Source: Lysobacter alkalisoli (lineage in GTDB: Bacteria; Pseudomonadota; Gammaproteobacteria; Xanthomonadales; Xanthomonadaceae). Taken from it: DNA of 64,000 nucleotides. The notes under the pieces were generated by a model. It had not been told where the DNA came from. It searched no databases and was given only the letters and a program-made list of their open reading frames with translations. The stretch is from assembly GCF_006547045.1 (NCBI RefSeq), contig NZ_CP041242.1, positions 124,001-188,000 on the forward strand. Direction: 5' to 3'. Every line of letters begins with the position of its first letter. Positions within the stretch are counted from its first letter, which is position 1. The position numbers were made by a program, and so were the translations under genes. Below are positions 31,573 through 39,511 of the stretch, piece by piece.

Positions 31573-31905
31573 TCAACCGCGGTCGCGCTGCAGGAGGTGA
31601 TAACCGATCATGCCCAGGCCGATCGCGGCGAAGATCACGCCGTAGCTGGCGGCGTCCTCGTGGGTCAGGCCGGCGATGTCGATGATCCCGAACGCCATGC
31701 CGGTGAGCACCAGCACCATGCCCCACTTGAGCGAGGCCTGGCGGCGGTTCTCCTGGTCGGCCAGCAGCAGCGTGCGGATCAGATCCTCGCTGGCGTGGGT
31801 CTCGGCCAGGCGGCGGCGCAGGCGCGCTTCGACGACCACGCGGATCGCCAGCACCACACAGACCGCGAAGACAATCGGAATGAACAGGGCAATGATGTCT
31901 ACCAT
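31573..31905 (-). CDS. Small membrane protein of unknown function (possibly DUF6249-like)
   Basis: 110 residues. A first transmembrane helix lies at about 4-24 (IIALFIPIVFAVCVVLAIRV) and two more near 60-105 (WGMVLVLTGMAFGIIDIAG, then SYGVIFAAIGLGMIGYHLL). A cytoplasmic charged helix rich in R/E/L lies between. It is divergent from an ECF sigma factor gene 176 bp away; membrane proteins of this kind are often found beside such sigma factors. No enzymatic motif was found. The family name is tentative. Confidence 0.6.
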   Translation of the reverse strand: MVDIIALFIPIVFAVCVVLAIRVVVEARLRRRLAETHASEDLIRTLLLADQENRRQASLKWGMVLVLTGMAFGIIDIAGLTHEDAASYGVIFAAIGLGMIGYHLLQRDRG

Positions 31906-32081
31906 GGGGCATCTCCAGGGGGCACCATGCCCCGGTCGATGCAATGGAGACAGGCGGCGCACGAGCGGTTGCACCTCTGCTGGTTTCCATCCCGGAGTCT
32001 CCGCCGGCCAGCCCACCGCCGATCGTCGGGATGACGCCGGCCACGTGCAACCACCTGCCCGTCGGGTGTATCCATTGCGCA

Positions 32082-32654
32082 ATGGAACGCAGCCCGGGTG
32101 ACGACAGGACGATGGTGGCCGCCGTGATGGCGCGCCGCCCGGGCGCCTTTGAAGCCCTGGTCACGCGCTACCAGAAGCTGGTCTGGCACCTGGTGTACCG
32201 GGTCGTGCAGCAGCCGGAGGACACCCGCGATCTCGCCCAGGAGGTGTTCCTGCAGGTACATCGGCGCCTCGACCAGTTCCGCTTCGAAAGCGCGCTGGGC
32301 ACCTGGATCGGACGGATCGCCTTCAGCGTCGCCAGCCGCCACATGCAGCGCAGGCGGTTGCCGATGGTCGAGCCGGACATGGACGGCGTCTCACCAGTCG
32401 AGTGGGTCGACGACGGCTTCGACCTGGCCGCAAGCGTCGCCGATGCCGACCTGATGCGGCACCTGCATGCCGCGATCGAAGCGCTGCCGCCCTTGCAGCG
32501 GACCCTGATCACGCTGTACCACATGGAGGAACTGGGCATCGCCGAGGTGGCGCGCATCACCGACCTGCCCGAGGGCACGGTCAAGAACTACCTGTTCCGC
32601 GCCCGCCTGCGCCTGCGCCAGCACCTGGAAACCCTGGAGGCCTGTCCGTCATGA
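32082..32654 (+). CDS. Sigma-70 family (ECF, RpoE-like) sigma factor
   Basis: 190 residues from the ATG at 32082. Region 2 is seen in FEALVTRYQKLVWHLVYRVV, DTRDLAQEVFLQVHRRLDQF and ALGTWIGRIAFSVASRH. Region 4 is seen in LPPLQRTLITLYHMEELG and LPEGTVKNYLFRARLRL. It overlaps the next gene by ATGA, so a membrane-associated partner is co-translated. It is divergent from a small membrane protein gene. The target regulon is unknown. Confidence 0.92.
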   Translation: MERSPGDDRTMVAAVMARRPGAFEALVTRYQKLVWHLVYRVVQQPEDTRDLAQEVFLQVHRRLDQFRFESALGTWIGRIAFSVASRHMQRRRLPMVEPDMDGVSPVEWVDDGFDLAASVADADLMRHLHAAIEALPPLQRTLITLYHMEELGIAEVARITDLPEGTVKNYLFRARLRLRQHLETLEACPS

Positions 32655-33109
32655 ACATCCGCCACCCCGATCCGAACCCGGACCCGGCCCAGGTACGGGA
32701 AGCACGACGCCAGGCCGAGGCCGAACAGGCCCGCACCGGCACCGAACCCACCGATCCGGCCATCGACCGCTATCGCGCGGTCTACCATGCCGTGCGCTCG
32801 GCACCGCTGCCCGAGCCGCCGCCGACCTTCGCCCTGCAGATGGAGCGGCTGACGCGCGACCATGATGAACGCGCCGGCATCGAAGCCTGGCTGATGCGCC
32901 TGCTGCCCGTGCTGGCCCTGGCCGCCCTTGCGGCCTGGGGCGGGGGCGCGGTACTCGACGGGCTCCAGGCCAGCCTGGCCCAGTGGCGCGCACTCCCGTG
33001 GCCGATGCTGGTGGCCGCGGCTGCCGGGCTGGGCGGCGCCTGGGTGCTGGACCGCCTGCTGCAGGGTTCGCGGCCGGGCCCGGGTGGGCAGGCTTCAACA
33101 GGGAATTAA
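32651..33109 (+). CDS. Putative anti-sigma factor or sigma-partner membrane protein
   Basis: 152 residues. The N-terminal ~80 residues are soluble and charged (REARRQAEAEQARTGTE, then FALQMERLTRDHDERAG). Two hydrophobic helices lie at about 82-105 and 120-138. Translational coupling with the preceding ECF sigma gene (ATGA) suggests it holds or tunes that sigma factor at the membrane. There is no zinc anti-sigma CxxC motif. A function is inferred only from the operon; the family was not recognised. Confidence 0.6.
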   Translation: MNIRHPDPNPDPAQVREARRQAEAEQARTGTEPTDPAIDRYRAVYHAVRSAPLPEPPPTFALQMERLTRDHDERAGIEAWLMRLLPVLALAALAAWGGGAVLDGLQASLAQWRALPWPMLVAAAAGLGGAWVLDRLLQGSRPGPGGQASTGN

Positions 33110-33131
33110 CGCCGCGCCGTATCATGGTCGG

Positions 33132-33833
33132 ATGAACGCCCCCTCCGAGTTCCCGGTATTTCCGACCGATGAAGCCGCCACCCTGATCCTGCCGGGGCCG
33201 GCAGGCGCGATCGAGCTGATCGCCGAGCCGGCCGAGGGCCACCCGCGCCGCGCCGTCGCGATCGTTTGCCATCCGCTGCCGACCGAGGGCGGGACCATGC
33301 ACAACAAGGTGGTGACGATGGCCGCGCGCGCGCTGCGCGAATCCGGCATCGCCATCGTGCGCTTCAACTTCCGCGGCACCGGCGCGTCGGAAGGCGAGTT
33401 CGACGAAGGCCGCGGTGAGCGCGACGACCTGCGCGCGGTCGCCGCCTGGGTGCGCCAGCAGCGGCCCGGCCATGCGCTGTGGCTGGCCGGCTTCAGTTTC
33501 GGTGCCTATGTCTCGCTGTCGCTGGCGGCCGAACTGCAACCGGGGATGCTGGTCTCGATCGCGCCACCGGCCGGGCGCGGCTGGGACTTCGACGCGATCA
33601 CCCCGCCGGACTGTCCGTGGCTGGTGATCCAGGGCGACGCCGACGAGGTCGTCGACCCGGAAGCGGTCTACGCCTGGCTGGAAGGCCTCGATGGCCGCCG
33701 CAACCCGCCCGAACTGGTGCGCATGCCCGACACCAGCCACTTCTTCCATCGCCGGCTGATGGACCTGCGCGGCGCGATCAAGAACGGTATCCGCCCGTAC
33801 CTGCCCGCGGAGATCACCCCCACGCATGGCTGA
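33132..33833 (+). CDS. Alpha/beta hydrolase, COG2945-like
   Basis: 233 residues. Typical features of COG2945 hydrolases are seen: VAIVCHPLPTEGGTMHNKVV, FNFRGTGASEGEFDEGRGE, the nucleophile elbow LAGFSFGAYVSL (Ser near residue 122), the aspartate loop LVIQGDADEVVDP, and a late histidine in PDTSHFFHRR. The triad is complete, so it should be active on an unknown ester or amide substrate. The stop overlaps the start of zapE by 8 bp, implying co-translation. No signal peptide. Confidence 0.88.
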   Translation: MNAPSEFPVFPTDEAATLILPGPAGAIELIAEPAEGHPRRAVAIVCHPLPTEGGTMHNKVVTMAARALRESGIAIVRFNFRGTGASEGEFDEGRGERDDLRAVAAWVRQQRPGHALWLAGFSFGAYVSLSLAAELQPGMLVSIAPPAGRGWDFDAITPPDCPWLVIQGDADEVVDPEAVYAWLEGLDGRRNPPELVRMPDTSHFFHRRLMDLRGAIKNGIRPYLPAEITPTHG

Positions 33834-35022
33834 GCAGGCAGTGTTGCCGTCGCGCCGCTATGCCGACGGCGTCGCCCGTGGCGACTGGCAGGACGACCCG
33901 GCCCAGCGCGCGGTGCTGGCCGAACTCGACCGCCTGCACGCGGCGTTGCTCGATCCGCCCAGGCAGGGGCTGTTCGATCGCCTGCGCGGCAAGTCGCCCG
34001 ACGCACCGCAAGGCCTGTACCTGTGGGGCGGGGTCGGTCGCGGCAAGACCTTCCTGATCGACCTGTTCTTCGATGGGCTGCCCATGCGGAATGTCGCGGC
34101 CGCAGGCCGCGCCGCCGCCTCTCTCCCGAGCGGTGGCGGGAGAGAGGGGGACCGTTCGCGGCGCGAACGGTGGAGTGAGGGTGGCGAAGGTGGCAAACGC
34201 CGCACCCACTTCCACCGCTTCATGCGCGAGGTCCACGCCGAACTGCGCGCGCACAAGGGCGAGTCCGACCCGCTGAAGACGATCGCGCGGCAGTGGCGCC
34301 GCGATCTGCGGGTACTGGTGCTGGACGAGTTCTTCGTTCACGACATCGGCGACGCGATGCTGCTCGGGCGCCTGCTCGAACGCCTGTTCGCCGAGGGCGT
34401 GGCGCTGGTGACGACCTCCAACATCGAGCCGTCCGGGCTGTTCAAGGACGGATTGCAGCGCGAGCGCTTCCTGCCCGCGATCGCGCAACTGCAGGCGCAT
34501 TGCCACGTCATGCACATGGACAGCGCCACCGACTACCGCCTGCGCGCATTGACCCAGTCGCCGGTCTATCGCGCCCCGCTCGACGCCGGCTCGGAGGCCT
34601 GGCTCAGCGAGCGTTGGCACACCCTCTCCGATGCCTGTCCGCACGACGAGTCGCACCTGATCATCGACGGCCGCGAGATCCCGGTGCGTGGCCTCGCCGA
34701 AGGCCATGCCTGGTTCGACTTCGCCGCGCTGTGCGAGGGCCCGCGCGCGGCCGGCGACTACATCGAGATCGCCACCGAGCACCACACCGTGCTGGTGGGT
34801 GGAATTCCCGTCTTCGACGGCAGCAACGACGACCCGGCGCGCCGTTTCGTCCACCTCATCGACGAACTCTACGACCGCCACGTCAACCTGGTCTGCACCG
34901 CCGCCGCCGACCCGGTGTCGTTGTACCGCGGACAGAAACTCGCCCATGCCTTCGAACGCACCGCTTCGCGCCTGATCGAGATGCAGAGCGCGGAATATCT
35001 GGCGCTCGAACACCGGCCGTAA
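33826..35022 (+). CDS. zapE: Cell division ATPase ZapE (AFG1/LACE1-like) with in-frame repeat insertion
   Basis: 398 residues, slightly longer than the usual ~370. It is an AFG1-type P-loop ATPase: Walker A GGVGRGKT (residues 68-75), Walker B LRVLVLDEFFVHDIGDAMLL, and later VALVTTSNIEP. ZapE in Escherichia coli acts at the division ring during FtsZ constriction. Residues about 88-124, just after LFFDGLP and before KRRTHFHRFMREVH, are glycine/arginine-rich (ASLPSGGGREGD, RWSEGGEGG). They come from two adjacent DNA hairpins inserted without breaking the frame. Homologues go directly from the LP turn to the HFHRFM strand. Other parts look intact, so function may be kept. Confidence 0.92.
   Translation: MAEQAVLPSRRYADGVARGDWQDDPAQRAVLAELDRLHAALLDPPRQGLFDRLRGKSPDAPQGLYLWGGVGRGKTFLIDLFFDGLPMRNVAAAGRAAASLPSGGGREGDRSRRERWSEGGEGGKRRTHFHRFMREVHAELRAHKGESDPLKTIARQWRRDLRVLVLDEFFVHDIGDAMLLGRLLERLFAEGVALVTTSNIEPSGLFKDGLQRERFLPAIAQLQAHCHVMHMDSATDYRLRALTQSPVYRAPLDAGSEAWLSERWHTLSDACPHDESHLIIDGREIPVRGLAEGHAWFDFAALCEGPRAAGDYIEIATEHHTVLVGGIPVFDGSNDDPARRFVHLIDELYDRHVNLVCTAAADPVSLYRGQKLAHAFERTASRLIEMQSAEYLALEHRP
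34118..34171. repeat. Double hairpin inserted in zapE coding sequence
   Basis: Two adjacent perfect palindromes: CTCTCTCCCG / CGGGAGAGAG (34119-34128 / 34137-34146) and ACCGTTCGC / GCGAACGGT (34151-34159 / 34163-34171). They lie in the reading frame of zapE, where relatives have no residues. The GGGAGAG...ACCGTTCGC composition is like dispersed intergenic repeats in Xanthomonadaceae; no second copy was found in this window, so family membership is an inference. Confidence 0.7.
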
Positions 35023-35407
35023 GCGCCTACCGCCGATTGCAATGTGATCGTTGCGTGAAGGGTCGTTCCTGCAGCAGGCCCGCACGCGGCCGCTGCACGA
35101 CGCCGCCTGCGCCGTGTCCGCTTCCGCCGTTGCGCCGCGTTGCAAACAAGGCACGGAAGCGGCAACTGCCGCCGTCGTCCCGTTTTCAGACGGTACGGCC
35201 CGGCAGTTCGCTTACGTGCCGACCGGACCTGATCGCATCAGGCGCACTGGAGTGCGGCACCGCCGCAATGGAGCGGTTCAAGCGCGAAGGCAATGGAAGC
35301 AAAACAAAGGACTGCGGTTCCCGCACATCTCCCCAAGAACCCGCACATGGCGGCTGCCTCGAATCGGCGGCCGGTCGGGTTTGCATGACCGAAAAGGAAT
35401 GTCCGCA
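35023..35407. other. 385-bp intergenic stretch before the two-module protein gene
   Basis: No credible gene on either strand. An open frame runs through much of it into the next gene (from 35051), but it has no recognisable protein sequence and no good ribosome-binding site. An AAAAGGA element at about 35391-35397, close to ATG 35408, supports that start instead. No clear promoter boxes were assigned. Confidence 0.4.
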
Positions 35408-37540
35408 ATGAAAAGCAAAGCAAGCAAGTCCACGACCAGGACCAGCACCAAGACCAGCACCAAGACCGTCGCCGCCACCAGGGGCGCCTTCCTCAACGAG
35501 CGCACTGCGTTCAAGTCGTTGCTGCTGGCCAACCCCAACTACTTCGGCAACCTCGAAAAAAGCCCGTTCAAGCCGGTGCTGCCGATCAAGGGCAACACCC
35601 ACTATGAATCGCTCGGCTGCCTCGGCTACCACCCGCAGCACAAGCATCTCGAAGCGGTCGTCTACATCCATCAGCCGGCCGGTTACGGTACCGGTATCTG
35701 CGGTCCCGGCAGCCCGGAGTACGTGCGCTTCTACCTGTCCTACGACAACGGCGCGAGCTGGGAAGACCAGGGCCTGACCAGCTTCCAGGCCCACAACGTC
35801 CCCGAGGGCACCAGCGGCAGCAATCGGCTCGAGTACGCGGCGCAGCTCAAGGTCGACCCGAAGCGCAAGCTGTGCGTGTTCGCACCGCTGATCCGCGCGC
35901 GCGCGATCCTGTCCTGGAACAATCCGCCACCGGCCAACCAGCCGCACTGGTCCCCGGTGTGGGGCAATGTCCGCGACGCCAACATCCTCGTCGAGCCGCA
36001 GCGCTTCTGGTTCCCGAAGGACCTGTTCGAGGTCGCAAAGGTCAAGTTCCCGCCGCAGCTGGCAGAGCTGCTGTCGCCGGACCAGCCGATCGCGACCACG
36101 CCCAAGGCGCTCAGCGCGATGCAACTGGCCACGCTGTACCGCGGCCAGGACGTGCCGGTGCACCGCTTCGCGTTCAAGGAGCTGGCCGCGTTCACCCAGT
36201 CGAAGCTGGAGCTCGGCGCCGAGTCGTTCTCCGCGCTGCTGCCGGGCCTCAAGTTCGATCCCAAGATCGTCGATCTGCTGTACCCGAAGACCGACGGCGA
36301 CACCCGCTACGAGGAACTCAAGTGCATCGGTCTGGACCCGAACGCGCCCGACACCCTGGTCGGCGTGATCCAGGTGAAGAAGGCCTCCGGTTACTCCGGC
36401 GGTCCGTGTACCGACGGCAGCCGCGAGTACGTGACCTTCTGGGCCGACTTCGACGGTAATGGCAGCTTCGAGACCTGCCTCGGTACCGCCGACGTACGCG
36501 TCTACGACGTATCGGCCAGCCCGCAACAGGACGTGTACTACGCGGTACGGCTGCCGGTGAATCTCAACAAGTACCGGCGGCCGTGCAAGGACGGCCCGCG
36601 GCTGGTACGGGTCCGCGCGATCCTGTCGTGGAACGCGCCGGTACCGTGCAGCAACCCGAACTACGTGCCGGCCTGGGGCAACCGCGAGGAGACCCAGATC
36701 AACATCGCCCCCGCCGCGCAGGCGCCGGCCGGCAAGATCGCGATCCTCGGTGGCATCCCCGTGTCGATGATCGACAACGGCAGCGGCCTGACCACGCCGG
36801 ATGCGGTGTTCGCGACCAACAACCTGCCGCCCGATCCGTTCGGCCGGGCGTGCCCGTTCGCCAGGCGGGTCACCGCGCAGGGCGCACCGTTGCTCGGCCA
36901 CAGCTACAAGGTGGAAGTGATCCCGGCCGGTGGCGGCGCGCCGACCGCGGTGGTCAACAAGCTGGTCCTGACCCGCCAGAACGGCACCACCCACGAGCAT
37001 CTTGCCGACCCGGCCACCGGACGCTTCGACTACGTCGACTTCACCCAGAACGTCAACAGCGTGCTGGCGCAGTGGGACAGCACCGGCGACGACAAGTGGC
37101 AGGTGCGGCTGACCAGCTATGCCGGCGCAGCCTCCAACCCGGCTGCGCCCACGGTGGGCAGCCCGGACACGCACCTGGTCCAGCTCGACAACACCGGGCC
37201 GGAAGCGTCGATCGAGATCACCGCCGGCACCGGCGATTGCGGCAAGTTCAAGATCGGCGACATGCTGCTTGGCCGGTTCGTGGCGCGCGACGATCATCTG
37301 CGCAGCTACAGCCTCGGGGTGGAGCCGGCGGTCAACCCGGCCGGGGTGGGCGTGCCGAGCCCATCGTCCGGCCTGTCCAACACCGCACTGGCACCAGGCG
37401 ACAACTGGAGCCTCGACACCACGGGCATGAAGCCCTGCGGTTACGTGATTCGCGTGGTCGCGGTCGACCGGGCGATCGTCAACAGCCAGTCGGTCGGGCA
37501 AAAAGCCAGCCACAGCGCCGGCTTCTGCCTGGAGAAGTAG
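35408..37540 (+). CDS. Unrecognised 710-residue protein with two related modules
   Basis: Family not recognised. The N-terminal ~20 residues are Lys/Thr/Ser-rich, with no signal peptide. Two related modules lie at about residues 64-195 and 299-433. Each starts with a Y-E-x-L-x-C-[LI]-G pattern, has GYGTG/GYSGG with cysteine, an EYVxF strand, and ends with RARAILSWN / VRAILSWN plus a PxWGN motif. Residues 196-298 between them are helical and alpha-rich. The C-terminal ~270 residues have beta-strand-like patterns (GHSYKVEVIPAGGG, then GYVIRVVAVDRAIVN). An AAGGA site before ATG 35408 supports the start. It is followed by a hairpin and a convergent subtilase gene. It may be exported by a non-Sec route or be cytoplasmic. 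Confidence 0.8.
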   Translation: MKSKASKSTTRTSTKTSTKTVAATRGAFLNERTAFKSLLLANPNYFGNLEKSPFKPVLPIKGNTHYESLGCLGYHPQHKHLEAVVYIHQPAGYGTGICGPGSPEYVRFYLSYDNGASWEDQGLTSFQAHNVPEGTSGSNRLEYAAQLKVDPKRKLCVFAPLIRARAILSWNNPPPANQPHWSPVWGNVRDANILVEPQRFWFPKDLFEVAKVKFPPQLAELLSPDQPIATTPKALSAMQLATLYRGQDVPVHRFAFKELAAFTQSKLELGAESFSALLPGLKFDPKIVDLLYPKTDGDTRYEELKCIGLDPNAPDTLVGVIQVKKASGYSGGPCTDGSREYVTFWADFDGNGSFETCLGTADVRVYDVSASPQQDVYYAVRLPVNLNKYRRPCKDGPRLVRVRAILSWNAPVPCSNPNYVPAWGNREETQINIAPAAQAPAGKIAILGGIPVSMIDNGSGLTTPDAVFATNNLPPDPFGRACPFARRVTAQGAPLLGHSYKVEVIPAGGGAPTAVVNKLVLTRQNGTTHEHLADPATGRFDYVDFTQNVNSVLAQWDSTGDDKWQVRLTSYAGAASNPAAPTVGSPDTHLVQLDNTGPEASIEITAGTGDCGKFKIGDMLLGRFVARDDHLRSYSLGVEPAVNPAGVGVPSPSSGLSNTALAPGDNWSLDTTGMKPCGYVIRVVAVDRAIVNSQSVGQKASHSAGFCLEK

Positions 37541-37551
37541 CCGCCTCCATT

Positions 37552-37579
37552 GCCGGCGCACCAGCGAAGGTGCGCCGGC
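37552..37579 (+). terminator. Hairpin after the two-module protein gene
   Basis: Perfect 11-bp stem GCCGGCGCACC / GGTGCGCCGGC with a 6-base loop, 11 bp after the stop. There is no T tract downstream, so it may be only an mRNA 3' stabiliser or a weak terminator. Confidence 0.5.
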
Positions 37580-37580
37580 T

Positions 37581-37697
37581 CTGCCGCTCGCGTTCGATCT
37601 CTGGTTCTCTTCGCTACCTGGCTGTCCCGACGTGGCCTGCCGGCTTTGACGGCGAATGTCCCCCGGCGCCCCGGTCATTCAACAGGCCCGGCGCTTT
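37581..37697. repeat. Short form of a dispersed intergenic element (second copy near 42.9-43.2 kb)
   Basis: Shares long near-identical stretches with 42877-42967 (starting CTGCCGCT, containing GCTACCTGGCTGTCCC and GACGGCGAATGTCCCCCGG). The tail GGCGCCCCGGTCATTCAACA matches 43201-43220 with one change. The middle ~230 bp of the other copy are missing here. No protein is encoded. Confidence 0.65.
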
Positions 37698-37713
37698 GAT
37701 TGGGGAAAGAAAC

Positions 37714-37742
37714 AAAAAGGAAGGGCCCGCAGTGCGGGCCCT
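37714..37742 (-). terminator. Rho-independent terminator of the S8 protease gene
   Basis: On the minus strand: stem AGGGCCCGC / GCGGGCCCT with a 3-base loop, followed by TCCTTTTTG. It lies about 50 bp after the subtilase stop and is a classical intrinsic terminator for that gene. Confidence 0.8.
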
Positions 37743-37789
37743 CGAAAACCGGAGGACCTGGCCCCGCAGGGGGCCAGGTTGCTGCCGTC

Positions 37790-39286
37790 TTACTTCACCA
37801 GTTCCTGCACCGCCTCGAAGGCCCGTACCAGGCCATGGCCGTAGTAGTTGTCGCGGCCGGTCGCACCCAGGTCCAGCGCGGTACTGGTCATCGCATTGCG
37901 CACGGCCTGATTGGTCGCCGCCGGGTTGGCACTCCAGATGATCGCCGCCACGCCGGCCACGTGCGGGGTCGCCATCGAGGTGCCGTCCAGGTAGGCATAG
38001 CCGCTGGTGTCGGACTCGAAGACGCTGCTGACATTGGCGGTCGTGCCGATGCTGCCGGCCACCAGCGCCTGGCCATCTTCCTGGGTCATGCTGATCGCCG
38101 GGATGATCGAGCTGCCGCCCAGCGTTCCTGAGAAGCCGCCGGACACGTTGTTGTAGACCACCGCGGCCGCACCGCCGCCAGCGGTAACGTTGGCGACCTT
38201 GTCGGCGAAGCTGATGTCGCCGCGCTCGCACATCACCACCTTGCCGCTCCAGTTGCCGGCCGAGGTGCAGAGGCCGCCGTCGACCATCGCGCCGCTGGCG
38301 GTGGCCTGGATGCTGCCGTCCATCGCCGACACGATGTAGTCGCTGCCACCGGTGCTGAACGAGGCGCTCCTGGTCGGGTAGGTGCTCAGCACGCCCACGC
38401 CCGGGGCCGCAAGCTCGACCTGGTTGGTGTACTGCGAGAAGCTCGCGCGGACGTTGTTCTCGTCCACCGCGGCCACCGACACCACGCTGCTGTAAGAGGC
38501 CGGGTAGCTGTGGCGGTTGTTGCCGTCGTTGCCAGCCGCGGCGATGCTGAGCACGCCGCTGTTGTTGAGATTGTTGAAGGCGGTTTCCTCGCTCCTGTTC
38601 TTCATTCCGCCGCCCAGGCTCATGTTGATGACGCGGGCGCCGGCGCTGTGGCAGCGGTTGGCCGCGTCGACCAGCGAGGAGCTGTAGCTCCACTTGCACT
38701 CGCCGCCGTCGAACACCTTGATGATGTGCAGCGAGACCTTGCCCGGGCTGACGCCGACCACGCCGACGTTGTTGTTGGCTGCGGCAATCGTGCCGGCGAC
38801 ATGGGTGCCGTGGCCGCAGCTGTCGGTGTACCAGGTCTGGCCCGGGGAGGCGTAGCCGCTCATGCTGACGCCGGCGAAGTCCTCATGGTTGACGTTGATG
38901 CCGGAGTCGATCACGCAGACCTTGATGCCATCGCCTTCGGCGCCGACCGCCCAGGTCTGCGGCGCCTGCACGTTGTCGATGCCGTACGGCGTGACCTGCG
39001 CGTTCGCATAGCGCGGCACGTCCTGCTCGACGTACTCGATGTTCGGATTGCGGCCGAGGCCGTTCAATGCCTGCGACGGTACGCTGACCGCGAACGCATC
39101 GGCGCCGTGGATCTTCAGGTGGACCTTGCCGCCGGCCGCGCGCACCGCGGCTTCGGCCTGCGCGGCCGCACCGGGCTTGAACTTGATGATGACGCGGTTG
39201 GGGTCCGGTTGGCCGGCGAATGCGCTGGCGGACACGGCTACGGTCAATGCGGCCCCGAGGGCCAGCGCGAGTTGCTTGTGCTTCAT
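37790..39286 (-). CDS. Secreted S8 family (subtilisin-like) serine protease with PA insert
   Basis: 498 residues from the ATG at 39286: signal peptide (about 1-24, ending SASAFA), I9-type inhibitory propeptide (about 29-95), then the subtilase domain. The triad is clear: Asp127 in VCVIDSGIN, His159 in CGHGTHVAGT, Ser437 in DGTSMATPHVAG, with the oxyanion Asn253 in AAAGNDG. A protease-associated (PA) domain is inserted at about 330-420 (NWSGKVVMCERGDISF, then GGAAAVVYNN). Xanthomonadaceae secrete such proteases by type II secretion. The promoter lies in the 225-bp divergent gap shared with the M20 amidohydrolase gene. Confidence 0.94.
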   Translation of the reverse strand: MKHKQLALALGAALTVAVSASAFAGQPDPNRVIIKFKPGAAAQAEAAVRAAGGKVHLKIHGADAFAVSVPSQALNGLGRNPNIEYVEQDVPRYANAQVTPYGIDNVQAPQTWAVGAEGDGIKVCVIDSGINVNHEDFAGVSMSGYASPGQTWYTDSCGHGTHVAGTIAAANNNVGVVGVSPGKVSLHIIKVFDGGECKWSYSSSLVDAANRCHSAGARVINMSLGGGMKNRSEETAFNNLNNSGVLSIAAAGNDGNNRHSYPASYSSVVSVAAVDENNVRASFSQYTNQVELAAPGVGVLSTYPTRSASFSTGGSDYIVSAMDGSIQATASGAMVDGGLCTSAGNWSGKVVMCERGDISFADKVANVTAGGGAAAVVYNNVSGGFSGTLGGSSIIPAISMTQEDGQALVAGSIGTTANVSSVFESDTSGYAYLDGTSMATPHVAGVAAIIWSANPAATNQAVRNAMTSTALDLGATGRDNYYGHGLVRAFEAVQELVK

Positions 39287-39511
39287 GGAGTCTCTCATTG
39301 CAGTGAAGTTGCGAGAGCCTTGCCTGGCGGTGACTCGCCCCTGTATCCCCTTCGAGGCGAAGACGAAACCTAACAGGTGATGAACGTGTAAAAATGCGAT
39401 TACAGTCACATCGAGGGTTGCGCTGGCAACCGTCCCGAACACACCGATGGTGGGGTGCGGTCGCAGCCGCTTGGCGGCTAGGATCGGGCCCTGCCTTCAC
39501 CGGAGTCCGTC

